Assembly (NCBI RefSeq): GCF_040549525.1
Contig: NZ_JBEPTM010000001.1
Span: 124,001-188,000 of the forward strand
Direction of reading: 5' to 3'
DNA from: Lacisediminihabitans sp040549525
GTDB taxonomy: Bacteria > Actinomycetota > Actinomycetes > Actinomycetales > Microbacteriaceae
DNA: 64,000 bases
A program made the translations under genes and the position numbers. Shown piece by piece: positions 1 to 7,214 of the stretch. The notes beneath the pieces were generated by a model that made no database searches, was not told the DNA's origin, and saw nothing but the letters and a program-made list of their open reading frames with translations. How positions within the stretch are numbered: position 1 is the first letter of the stretch; every line of letters begins with the position of its first letter.

Positions 1-114
1 GTCGGACTGCGCCAGGTGAAGCAAGGGGTGCCACCCGCACCCACCGAGACGATCAAGAGCGTCAAGAAAGACGTCAACACCCTCAAGGGCCTGGGAAAGC
101 GGGAGAACCGATGA
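1..114 (+). CDS. C-terminal end of a holin-like membrane protein gene (partial)
   Basis: Frame 1 is open from the first base to a TGA at 112-114 and gives 37 codons ending in TETIKSVKKDVNTLKGLGK and RENR. This Lys/Val-rich amphipathic tail resembles the C-terminus of the actinobacterial 'phage holin family' (superfamily III-type) membrane proteins, which commonly sit just upstream of DUF3618 genes. The stop overlaps the ATG of the next gene (ATGA at 111-114), so the two are translationally coupled. Only the tail is visible; the family call rests on the tail and the gene neighbour. The name does not imply a prophage here. Confidence 0.6.
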   Translation, partial: VGLRQVKQGVPPAPTETIKSVKKDVNTLKGLGKRENR

Positions 115-350
115 GCGACACCACACCCACCGAATCGCTTGAAACCCGTATCAGGACCAACCGGTCAGAGCTCGAGGAGACCCTCGACGCGATCGAGGAC
201 AAACTCAATGTGCCGAAGCAGGTCGGCAAACTGACAGCTAAAGCGCAGTCCTCGTACGAGGAGAACCCCGTACCGTGGATTATCGGAGCGACCGCAGCAG
301 TGGTCGTCATCGGCGGCATCGTGGCCTGGGCGATCTTCGGCAACGACTAG
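111..350 (+). CDS. DUF3618 small membrane protein
   Basis: A 79-residue protein. Residues 1-50 are charged and helical and include the family's characteristic RTRSELEETLDAIEDKL-like stretch (here RTNRSELEETLDAIEDKLN). Residues 55-76 form one membrane segment (WIIGATAAVVVIGGIVAWAI). DUF3618 proteins have no assigned biochemical role; they pair with holin-like and stress-type membrane proteins in actinobacteria. The ATG overlaps the stop of the preceding gene. About 105 bp separate it from hemQ, and that gap holds a palindrome, so it is probably not part of the heme operon. Confidence 0.85.
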   Translation: MSDTTPTESLETRIRTNRSELEETLDAIEDKLNVPKQVGKLTAKAQSSYEENPVPWIIGATAAVVVIGGIVAWAIFGND

Positions 351-369
351 ATACTTCTGACGGCGTCGA

Positions 370-390
370 TTCGCTACGACCCGTAGCGAA
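370..390. promoter_or_regulatory. 9-bp-arm palindrome upstream of hemQ
   Basis: TTCGCTACG (370-378) and CGTAGCGAA (382-390) are perfect inverted repeats separated by three bases. The site lies 20 bp past the DUF3618 stop and 65 bp before the hemQ start. It could be a short terminator stem (no T-run follows) or a repressor operator for the heme operon. No known regulator can be assigned from the sequence. Confidence 0.4.
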
Positions 391-455
391 CATTCTCTCG
401 CGCAGGCGCACGGCCGCTTTTTGTTCTCGCAGCGATGCGGGGGAGGATAGACGGC

Positions 456-1172
456 ATGAGCACCACCCCGATCCCGAACGGGCATCCCGTCGGAGAGCCT
501 GCGACCACAGAAGACCACACGACGACGGGCTACACCCTCTGGGCGGTCTTCCGCCGGGATGGCACGGTGCCGGCTGGCGACGATGACGCGTCGCTGTCGA
601 GCGCGGTCGCCGCGGTGGAAGCAGCAGGAGTCACCGTGCGCGGGTTCTACGATGTCTCGAGCCTTCGCGCCGACGCCGACCTGATGATCTGGCTGCACGG
701 TGGCACTCCCGAGAGCCTGCAGTGGGCGTTGCGCGAGCTTCGTCGCAGCGCTCTTCTGCGCACCCTGCTGCCCACCTGGAATGCGATGGGCGTGCACGTC
801 GACGCGGAGTTCTCTGCCAGCCACCGGCCCGCGTTCATGCGGGACAAGGAGCCGGAGGCCTGGCTCACGGTCTATCCCTTCGTGCGCTCGTACGAGTGGT
901 ACATCCTGCCGGAGGAGGAACGCCGCGGCATGCTGGCGGACCACGGCCGCAAGGGCGGCGCCTATCCACAGGTGCTCGCCAACACCGTGGCATCCTTCGC
1001 CCTCGGCGACTACGAGTGGATCCTGGCGCTCGAAGCGCCGCAACTCGTCGACCTCGTCGACCTGATGCGTCACCTCCGCCAGACCGAGGCGCGCCGACAC
1101 GTGCGCGAAGAGGTGCCGTTCTACACGGGACGTCGCATCGCCGTCTCCGAGATCGCGGAGGTGCTGCGATGA
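456..1172 (+). CDS. hemQ: Coproheme decarboxylase HemQ (chlorite dismutase-like fold)
   Basis: A 238-residue protein that oxidatively decarboxylates iron-coproporphyrin III to heme b, the last step of the coproporphyrin-dependent pathway of Gram-positive bacteria. Residues expected for the family are present: a Tyr at about 140 in LTVYPFVRSYEWY and the proximal heme-ligand His at about 163 in RRGMLADHGRKGG. A further conserved patch is ALGDYEWILALEA. An ATG at 435 is in frame, but the ATG at 456 has GGAGG at 442-446 with 9-nt spacing and is preferred. The stop overlaps the hemH ATG. It is the first gene of a six-gene heme operon. Confidence 0.93.
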   Translation: MSTTPIPNGHPVGEPATTEDHTTTGYTLWAVFRRDGTVPAGDDDASLSSAVAAVEAAGVTVRGFYDVSSLRADADLMIWLHGGTPESLQWALRELRRSALLRTLLPTWNAMGVHVDAEFSASHRPAFMRDKEPEAWLTVYPFVRSYEWYILPEEERRGMLADHGRKGGAYPQVLANTVASFALGDYEWILALEAPQLVDLVDLMRHLRQTEARRHVREEVPFYTGRRIAVSEIAEVLR

Positions 1173-2401
1173 CCATCACCAATGGTGAGCTGGCCGGCGA
1201 GCTCGTTCGAGGAGCCACGGATGCGGCCAAGCACGGCCCGGAGCACGTGACCGAACCGACCGCCTACGACGCCATCCTGCTCGCGAGCTTCGGGGGTCCA
1301 GAGGGCCAGGACGACGTGATCCCCTTCCTGCGCAACGTGACCCGCGGCCGGGGCATCCCCGACGAACGTCTCGAAGAAGTGGCGCACCACTATCGTGCCT
1401 TCGACGGCATCAGCCCGATCAACCAACAGAACCGCGAACTCAAGGCCGCGCTCGAGGCAGAGCTCGAGCGTCGCGGCATCGACCTGCCGGTGCTGTGGGG
1501 CAACCGCAACTGGGCTCCGTTCATCCGCGATGCGGTCGCCGAGGCGAACGATCGCGGATTCACGAAACTCATCGCCATCGGCACGAGCGCCTACAGCTCG
1601 TATTCCAGTTGCCGCCAGTACCGCGAGGACTACGCGGCGGCACTCACCGACACCGGTCTCGACGGCGTGATCCAGATCGACAAGGTGCGCCAGTTCTTCG
1701 ACCACCCGGGGTTCGTCACCCCCTTCATCGAGGGGCTGCGCACCGGCCTCGCCGAAGTCGCTGCTGCGGGCATCCCGCTCAGCGACACCCATGTGCTGTT
1801 CTCCACCCATTCGATTCCGTCGACGGATGCCGCCAAGAGCGGCCCCTCGTTCCGCGGGTTCGGCGAGGGCGGCGCCTATGAGGCGCAGCACAGGGCCGTG
1901 GCGGAGGTCGTGATCGCGGCCCAGGATGAGAACGGTCGCGATGCCGCCGTTCCCGATGCGGCCGCTGAGCGGGCTGCTCGGCCGTCGGTGGCCTGGAGCC
2001 TCGTGTTCCAGTCCCGCAGTGGACCTCCCACCCAGCCCTGGCTCGAGCCCGACATCAATGACGCTATCCGTGATCTCGCGGCGGTCGGCATCCGCGCGGT
2101 GGTGATCGTTCCCCTCGGGTTCGTGAGCGACCACATGGAAGTGAAGTGGGATCTCGACACCGAGGCGATGGAGACCTCGAATGAGCTCGGCGTGCTCGCC
2201 ATCCGCGTGCCGACCCCGGGTATCCATGCGGCCTACGTCTCCGGGCTCATCGACCTCGTGCTCGAGCGCCGCGACGGCGTCCCCGTGGCGCAGCGGCCCT
2301 CCCTCACCGGACTCGGCCCCTGGTACGACGTGTGCCGATCGGGCTGCTGTGAGAACGTGCGCCTCGGATTCAAACCCGCGCTCGCGGGGCAGACTCCGTG
2401 A
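1169..2401 (+). CDS. hemH: Coproporphyrin ferrochelatase HemH/CpfC
   Basis: A 410-residue protein that inserts Fe2+ into coproporphyrin III; the heme pathway type is inferred from the neighbouring hemQ. It has ferrochelatase features: an N-terminal AILLASFGGPEG, the SAYSSYSSCRQYREDY segment, FSTHSIPS with the metal-site His, and the SDHMEVKWDLDTEA motif. The C-terminus carries a Cys cluster (VCRSGCCENV). Such C-terminal cysteines bind a [2Fe-2S] cluster in some actinobacterial ferrochelatases, so a cluster is plausible here. A long upstream extension of the open frame is antisense/alternate-frame noise; the ATG at 1169 overlaps the hemQ stop, and the TGA overlaps the hemC GTG. Confidence 0.94.
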   Translation: MTITNGELAGELVRGATDAAKHGPEHVTEPTAYDAILLASFGGPEGQDDVIPFLRNVTRGRGIPDERLEEVAHHYRAFDGISPINQQNRELKAALEAELERRGIDLPVLWGNRNWAPFIRDAVAEANDRGFTKLIAIGTSAYSSYSSCRQYREDYAAALTDTGLDGVIQIDKVRQFFDHPGFVTPFIEGLRTGLAEVAAAGIPLSDTHVLFSTHSIPSTDAAKSGPSFRGFGEGGAYEAQHRAVAEVVIAAQDENGRDAAVPDAAAERAARPSVAWSLVFQSRSGPPTQPWLEPDINDAIRDLAAVGIRAVVIVPLGFVSDHMEVKWDLDTEAMETSNELGVLAIRVPTPGIHAAYVSGLIDLVLERRDGVPVAQRPSLTGLGPWYDVCRSGCCENVRLGFKPALAGQTP

Positions 2402-3354
2402 GTGGATCCGGAAGCACCCTGCGCATCGGCACCCGCGGAAGCGCTCTCGCCCTGGCTCAGACCGGAGTGGTCGGAGCCGCCGTGGCCAAGGCATCCGGTC
2501 TCGAGGTGGAGATCGTGCCGATCGCCACCGAAGGAGACCATTCCACCGCGTCGCTTGCCAGCCTCGGCGGCACCGGCGTCTTTGCGAGCGCGTTGCGCGA
2601 GGCGCTCATCGCCGAGACCTGCGACCTCGTCGTTCACTCCCTCAAGGACCTGCCGACCGAGGCCTATCCCGGACTGCGCATCGGCGCCATCCCGAAGCGG
2701 GCGGATGCTCGGGATGCCCTCTGCGCGCGTGACGACCTCACTCTCGAGGCGCTGGCGCCCGGGTCACGAGTCGGCACGGGCTCGCCGCGTCGGGCAGCCC
2801 AGCTGCGCGGCTGGCGCCCCGATGTCGAGGTCGTCGACATCCGGGGCAACGTCGATACGCGCCTGCGCACAGTGGCAGAGGGCGAGCTCGATGCGGTCGT
2901 GCTCGCGGCCGCCGGCCTCGGGCGCATCGGTCGGCTGGATGCCGTCTCCGAGTACTTCGAGCTCGGCAAGTGGGCGACAGCGCCCGGCCAGGGCGCCCTC
3001 GCGATCGAGGTGCGAGACAGCTATTCGAGCAGCTTTGCCGCGATGCTGAAGGCCATCGATCATCCGACCACCCGCCTCGCGGTGCTCGCTGAGCGCGCGG
3101 TGCTCGCCCGTCTGGAGGCCGGCTGCGCCGCCCCGATCGGGGCCGCGGCCGTCGTCGACGGCGAAATGCTCTTCCTCACCGCCACGGTGTACGCACCCGA
3201 TGGCACGAGTTCGGTCACCAGCTCGCACGCCCTGGTGCTCGAGGGCAGCCCTGCCGAGCGTTCCCTCCTCCCGGCGGAGCTCGGGGACCGGGTCGCCGGC
3301 GAGCTCCTCGCTCTCGGCGCCGCCGACATTGCTCCGATCGGATCCCTCACGTGA
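2398..3354 (+). CDS. hemC: Hydroxymethylbilane synthase (porphobilinogen deaminase)
   Basis: A 318-residue protein, the usual family length, that joins four porphobilinogens into hydroxymethylbilane. N-terminal LRIGTRGSALALAQ, the VVHSLKDLPT motif and the substrate-loop arginines (GTGSPRRAAQLR, IRGNVDTRL) are all present. Cys243 in LEAGCAAPIGA is the expected attachment residue for the dipyrromethane cofactor. Translation starts at GTG 2398, inside the hemH stop (GTGA), and ends in a GTGA overlap with hemD, so it should be co-translated with both. Confidence 0.96.
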   Translation: MSGSGSTLRIGTRGSALALAQTGVVGAAVAKASGLEVEIVPIATEGDHSTASLASLGGTGVFASALREALIAETCDLVVHSLKDLPTEAYPGLRIGAIPKRADARDALCARDDLTLEALAPGSRVGTGSPRRAAQLRGWRPDVEVVDIRGNVDTRLRTVAEGELDAVVLAAAGLGRIGRLDAVSEYFELGKWATAPGQGALAIEVRDSYSSSFAAMLKAIDHPTTRLAVLAERAVLARLEAGCAAPIGAAAVVDGEMLFLTATVYAPDGTSSVTSSHALVLEGSPAERSLLPAELGDRVAGELLALGAADIAPIGSLT

Positions 3355-4154
3355 ACCCCTACCGCAGCCTCAAACCCCTCTCCGGCTGGCGCGTGCTCGT
3401 GCCGCGCGGCGGCAACTGGGGTGACGGTGTCGCCGCCAACCTGCGCACCTACGGTGCGGTGCCGGTGATCGCGCCCATGATCAACTTCGCCAGCGCCGAG
3501 AATGCGATGGAGCTCTCCGACGCACTCAAGCGCCTCGAGCAGGGCCGGTTCGACTGGCTGGTGATCACGAGCGCCACGACAGTGGATGTGTTGATCAGCC
3601 AGCAGGTGACGATCCCGCCGACCACGCGCATCGCCGCGGTCGGCGAGACGACGGGCGCCGCGCTCACCCTCGCCGGCTACCAGGTGGACTTCGTGCCCGA
3701 GAGTGACAACTCGGCCAGGGGGCTCGTGAAGGAGTGGCCAGCATCCGACATCGTCGGGCGGGTGCTCATCCCCCAGTCGGACATCGCCGAGCCGACCCTG
3801 GTCGCCGGCCTCGCCACTCTCGGTCTCGAGGTCGAGTACGTCTCGGCCTACCGCACCGTCGGAGTCCCGGTGTCGGAGCATGTGGCGGCGGATGTCGCCT
3901 CCGGTCGCATCCGCGCCGTGCTCATCACCTCCGGCAGCGTCGCCCGGCAGGTGCAGTCCCAGCTCGCGCCACTGCCCGAAGACACGGTGGTGGCGGCCAT
4001 CGGCCCGCGCACGGCATTCGACGCCCGCGCCGCGGGGCTCACCGTGCACGTGATCGCGGAGTTCCGCTCCGCCAGCTCCCTCGTGGAGGGTCTCGCGGAA
4101 TACGTGATCACCCACGGTTCCGACCACGGCGACGACCAGGGAGCCGTGTCATGA
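3351..4154 (+). CDS. hemD: Uroporphyrinogen-III synthase
   Basis: A 267-residue HemD-fold protein that cyclises hydroxymethylbilane with inversion of ring D. The family diverges strongly in sequence; the call rests on fold-type features (GWRVLVPRGGNWGD at the start, DWLVITSATTVDVL, AAVGETTGAAL, VLITSGSVARQV, AAIGPRTAFDARAAGL) and on its place between hemC and hemB. It starts at GTG 3351 inside the hemC stop and ends in an ATGA overlap with hemB. Confidence 0.9.
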   Translation: MNPYRSLKPLSGWRVLVPRGGNWGDGVAANLRTYGAVPVIAPMINFASAENAMELSDALKRLEQGRFDWLVITSATTVDVLISQQVTIPPTTRIAAVGETTGAALTLAGYQVDFVPESDNSARGLVKEWPASDIVGRVLIPQSDIAEPTLVAGLATLGLEVEYVSAYRTVGVPVSEHVAADVASGRIRAVLITSGSVARQVQSQLAPLPEDTVVAAIGPRTAFDARAAGLTVHVIAEFRSASSLVEGLAEYVITHGSDHGDDQGAVS

Positions 4155-5125
4155 CCGGGCCGAGCATCCGTCCCCGCCGCTTGCGGGCCACACCGGCGAT
4201 GCGCCGGCTGGTGGCGGAGACCCGGGTACACCCGGCAGAGCTCGTGCTGCCCATGTTCGTGCGCGAGGGCATCCGAGAGCCGGTGCCGATCTCCTCGATG
4301 CCCGGTGTCGTCAACCATTCTCTCGATTCGCTGCGACGTGCGGCGGTCGAGGCCGCCGAGGCGGGTGTCGGGGGGGTCATGCTGTTCGGCATCCCGGAGC
4401 ACAAGGATGCCATCGGCTCCGGCGCGACGGCGGATGACGGAATTCTCAACCTCGCCACCCGTGCGGTCGTCGCCGAGGTCGGCGACGCGGTCGTGGTGCA
4501 GACGGACCTCTGCCTCGACGAGTTCACCGACCACGGCCACTGCGGGGTGCTCGCGGCGGACGGCAGCGTCGACAACGATGCCTCCCTGTTGCGGTACCGG
4601 GACATGGGGGTCGCGCAGGCTGCTGCCGGATCGCAGCTCCTGGGGCTCAGCGGCATGATGGACGGCCAGGTCGCCGCGGTTCGCGACGCCCTCGACAGCA
4701 ACAGCTTCGCCGGCACCGCCATCCTCGGCTACGCCGCCAAATACGCCTCGGCCTTCTACGGGCCGTTCCGGGAGGCCGTCGATTCCTCGCTCGTCGGCGA
4801 CCGCCGCACGTACCAGCTCGATGCCGGCAACCGCCGCGAGGGCCTCCGAGAGGTGCTGCTCGATGTCGAAGAGGGCGCCGATATCGTGATGGTGAAGCCC
4901 GCCATGAGCTTCCTCGACGTGCTGGCCGACGCCGCTGCCGTGAGCCCGGTGCCCGTGTGGGCGTATCAGGTCTCCGGCGAGTACGCGATGATCGAGGCCG
5001 CGGCCGCCAATGGCTGGATCGATCGTCGCCGCGCGGTCGAGGAGTCGGTCGTGAGCATCAAACGCGCCGGAGCCGACGCGATCCTCAGTTACTGGGCCGT
5101 CGAACTGGCGGGGTGGCTGCGCTGA
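4151..5125 (+). CDS. hemB: Delta-aminolevulinic acid dehydratase (porphobilinogen synthase)
   Basis: A 324-residue protein that condenses two 5-aminolevulinates into porphobilinogen. The two active-site lysines are at about 197 (ILGYAAKYASAFYGPF) and 249 (VMVKPAMSFLDV), the latter forming the Schiff base. The metal loop reads TDLCLDEFTDHGHCG: Cys121 and Cys131 are kept, but the middle position of the classical Cys triad is Asp123, so it is neither the pure three-Cys zinc site nor the Mg-only form. The ATG at 4151 overlaps the hemD stop. The hemB stop TGA is itself overlapped by the ATG of a repeated mini-ORF unit. Confidence 0.96.
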   Translation: MTGPSIRPRRLRATPAMRRLVAETRVHPAELVLPMFVREGIREPVPISSMPGVVNHSLDSLRRAAVEAAEAGVGGVMLFGIPEHKDAIGSGATADDGILNLATRAVVAEVGDAVVVQTDLCLDEFTDHGHCGVLAADGSVDNDASLLRYRDMGVAQAAAGSQLLGLSGMMDGQVAAVRDALDSNSFAGTAILGYAAKYASAFYGPFREAVDSSLVGDRRTYQLDAGNRREGLREVLLDVEEGADIVMVKPAMSFLDVLADAAAVSPVPVWAYQVSGEYAMIEAAAANGWIDRRRAVEESVVSIKRAGADAILSYWAVELAGWLR

Positions 5126-5176
5126 TGGGACTGTGCTTCTGATGGGACTGTGCTTCTGATGGGACTGTGCTTCTGA
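5125..5176 (+). other. Three tandem five-codon mini-ORFs linking hemB to hemL
   Basis: From 5125 the sequence reads ATG GGA CTG TGC TTC TGA (peptide MGLCF) three times. The starts are at 5125, 5142 and 5159, and each TGA shares its last base with the next ATG (TGATG). The first ATG overlaps the hemB stop (5123-5125); the last TGA (5174-5176) overlaps the proposed hemL ATG at 5176. The result is an unbroken chain of stop/start overlaps through which ribosomes leaving hemB could reinitiate until they reach hemL. Whether the peptides are made is unknown; the arrangement itself is read directly from the sequence. Confidence 0.7.
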
Positions 5177-5180
5177 TGGG
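5125..5180. repeat. 17-bp direct tandem repeat, three copies plus a partial
   Basis: The unit ATGGGACTGTGCTTCTG occupies 5125-5141, 5142-5158 and 5159-5175 with no mismatches, followed by ATGGG (5176-5180) at the start of hemL. Identical copies imply recent expansion, probably by replication slippage, and a copy number that may vary between strains. Because the repeats lie upstream of the ATG at 5176, changing their number would not shift the hemL frame. Confidence 0.95.
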
Positions 5181-6543
5181 CGCGAACGAGACCTACTTCA
5201 CCCGAGCGAAGCTCTCGATTCCCGGCGGCGTGAATTCGCCGGTGCGGGCCTATGGTTCGGTCGGCGGAACCCCCCGGTTCATGGTGTCGGCCAGGGGCGC
5301 TTACATCACGGATGCCGACGGGCGCGAATATGTGGACCTCGTCAGCTCCTGGGGGCCGGCGATTCTCGGCCACGCGCATCCGTCCGTCGTCAAGGCGGTG
5401 CAGGATGCCGCGGCTCGGGGGCTGTCGTTCGGCGCGTCCACTCCCGGCGAGACCGAGCTGGCCGAACTCGTGCGCGAGCGTGTGCGCGTTGAGGAGACCA
5501 ACAGTTCCGGAGCGCTGACCGGGTCGGTTCAGAAGGCGATCGAGAAGATCCGCCTCGTGTCGACCGGCACAGAGGCGACCATGACGGCCATCCGGCTCGC
5601 TCGGGGGTTCACCGGGCGTGAGCTGCTCGTCAAGTTCGCCGGCCATTATCACGGGCACTCCGACGCCCTTCTCGCGGAAGCCGGATCCGGTCTCGCGACT
5701 CTCACGATGCCCGGCTCGGCCGGTGTCACCGCCGCGACCGCCGCACAGACGATCGTGCTGCCCTACAACGACCTCGACGCCGTGCGCGCGCTCTTCGCGG
5801 TGCAGGGCACCAAGATCGCTGCGGTGATCGTGGAGGCGGCATCCGCCAACATGGGGGTCGTGCCGCCGGATCGCGGATTCAACCGCGAGCTCGCGGCCAT
5901 CGCTCGAGAGAACGGCGCGCTGGTGATCTTCGACGAGGTGCTCACCGGCTTCCGGGTGGGCCCGGCCGGCTGGTGGGGCCTCGAGGCCGCCCGGGTCGTG
6001 CCCGACGGCGCGGGCTGGATCCCCGATCTCTTCACCTTCGGCAAGGTCATCGGGGGAGGGATGCCTCTCGCCGCGCTCGGGGGCAGGGCCGACGTGATGG
6101 ACTTCCTCGCACCACTCGGCCCCGTGTACCAGGCCGGTACTCTCAGCGGCAATCCGGTGGCCGTAGCGGCAGGTATCGCCACGCTTCGAGCCGCGGATGC
6201 GTCGGTCTATGCCCGACTGGATGCCGTCGCCGACCAGCTCGCCTCCGCCGTGTCGACCGCTCTCGGCGCCGAGGGCGTCGAGCACTCCGTGCAGCGCGCC
6301 GGCAACCTGTTCTCATTCGCGTTCGCTTCCGCTAAGCCACGCAACTACGACGAGGTTCGCGCGCAGCAGTCCTTCCGCTATCCGCCGTTCTTCCACTCGA
6401 TGCTCGATGCAGGCGTGTCCCTTCCGCCCTCGGTCTTCGAGGCCTGGTTCGTCACGGCCGCGCACGACGAGGCGGCGGTGTCACGCATCCTCGAGGCGCT
6501 GCCGGCGGCGGCGAAAGCGGCGGCTGCGGCAGTGCCCGCGTAG
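5176..6543 (+). CDS. hemL: Glutamate-1-semialdehyde 2,1-aminomutase
   Basis: A 455-residue PLP enzyme that converts glutamate-1-semialdehyde to 5-aminolevulinate in the C5 pathway. The PLP lysine is Lys290 in TFGKVIGGGMPLAA. Other motifs are VSTGTEATMTAIRLARG, FAGHYHGHSD, FDEVLTGFRVG and GTLSGNPVA. Residues about 107-121 (TNSSGALTGSVQKA) look like an insertion between ERV and IEKIRLVSTGTEA, where family members normally have only a few residues. A GTG at 5167 is also in frame, but the ATG at 5176 lies at the end of the mini-ORF chain. hemA is not in this window. Confidence 0.95.
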   Translation: MGANETYFTRAKLSIPGGVNSPVRAYGSVGGTPRFMVSARGAYITDADGREYVDLVSSWGPAILGHAHPSVVKAVQDAAARGLSFGASTPGETELAELVRERVRVEETNSSGALTGSVQKAIEKIRLVSTGTEATMTAIRLARGFTGRELLVKFAGHYHGHSDALLAEAGSGLATLTMPGSAGVTAATAAQTIVLPYNDLDAVRALFAVQGTKIAAVIVEAASANMGVVPPDRGFNRELAAIARENGALVIFDEVLTGFRVGPAGWWGLEAARVVPDGAGWIPDLFTFGKVIGGGMPLAALGGRADVMDFLAPLGPVYQAGTLSGNPVAVAAGIATLRAADASVYARLDAVADQLASAVSTALGAEGVEHSVQRAGNLFSFAFASAKPRNYDEVRAQQSFRYPPFFHSMLDAGVSLPPSVFEAWFVTAAHDEAAVSRILEALPAAAKAAAAAVPA

Positions 6544-6547
6544 TCTC

Positions 6548-6778
6548 CTTCGGTGGTCGCGGGCCGTCCGCGGGGGTGCTTTCGGTGGGCGCGGGCCGTC
6601 TGTGGGGGTGCTTTCGGTGGGCGCGGGCCGTCTGTGGGGGTGCTTTGGTGGTCGCGGGCCGTCCGCGGGGGTGATTCGGTGGGTGCTTCGGTGGTCGTGG
6701 GCCGTATGGGGGTGCTTCGGGGGTCGGGTGGGCCGTCTGTGGGGTTGCTTCGGTGGGCGCGGGCCGTCTGTGGGGCTG
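6548..6778. repeat. Minisatellite: seven imperfect ~31-bp units
   Basis: Units begin with CTTCGGTGG or CTTTCGGTGG and contain GGGCCGTC followed by a G-run. They run approximately 6548-6578, 6579-6610, 6611-6642, 6643-6673, 6686-6714, 6715-6747 and 6748-6778; units 2 and 3 are identical, and a 12-bp partial unit separates units 4 and 5. The block starts 5 bp after the hemL stop. Continuous open frames across it are an effect of the G/C-rich repeats and show no protein-like composition. Confidence 0.9.
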
Positions 6779-6804
6779 GTCGATACCGGTGAGGCTGCCG
6801 CGCG

Positions 6805-6950
6805 ACATCGAGTCGGGACTAGATGCGACTTCGCCCGGCTTTTACCCGCATCTACTCCCGACTCGATCGACGAGCGCCTTCTGAGGGATTTCGAGTCGGG
6901 ACAAGATGCGACTTGTTGGCACCTTCACCCGCCATTACTCCCGAGTCGAT
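6805..6950. repeat. Two related imperfect palindromes
   Basis: The first has arms at 6807-6827 (ATCGAGTCGGGACTAGATGC) and 6847-6867, matching at 20 of 21 positions around a 19-nt loop. The second repeats the same arm sequence with changes at about 6891-6910 and 6930-6950 and pairs less well. The likely origin is duplication of a mobile or amplifying palindrome downstream of hemL; either could act as an mRNA 3' structure. Confidence 0.75.
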
Positions 6951-6979
6951 GGTACGTCGCGGGTAGAGGCGCGACGGCC

Positions 6980-7211
6980 GGTCTCGACACGGCCGCGGGC
7001 GGCCCACTCGACAGGCGGGCGTCCGCCCTCCTACTAGACCAGCGGGCGACCACCCGGCCGCGGGCGGCCCACTCGACCAGCGGGAGAGCTGCGGGCGACC
7101 ACCCGGCCGCGGGCGGCCTACTCGACAGGCGGGCGTCCGCCCTCCTACTAGACCAGCGGGCAACCACACGGCCGCGGGCGGCCTACTCGACCAGCGGGCG
7201 ACCACCCGGCC
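6980..7211. repeat. Degenerate cluster of GTCTCGACA / CTACTCGACCAG palindromic elements
   Basis: The cluster opens with GGTCTCGACAC and contains four diverged copies of a segment with GGCCGCGGGCGGCC, then CACTCGACAGGCGGGCG or CTACTCGACCAGCGGGCG, alternating with GTCCGCCCTCCTACTAGACC. These share words with the complete element at 24865-24954 and the half element at 50641-50679. It ends a few bases before the stop of the minus-strand DUF1304 gene. No gene is visible in 6544-7214. Confidence 0.75.
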
Positions 7212-7214
7212 AGG

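Noticed and set aside
1..114. Prophage remnant suggested by the holin-like protein
   Set aside because: Only the name of the family is phage-like; no integrase, capsid, lysin or attachment site is seen, and these proteins are normal chromosomal genes in actinobacteria.
1121..2494. Open frame of 457 codons on the minus strand
   Set aside because: It is fully antisense to hemH and crosses the hemC start; no domain is recognisable.
6548..7205. Possible CRISPR array or repetitive surface-protein gene
   Set aside because: Repeats are contiguous and imperfect with no unique spacers, there are no cas genes nearby, and the translated frames (Trp/Arg/Gly/Val) have no protein features.
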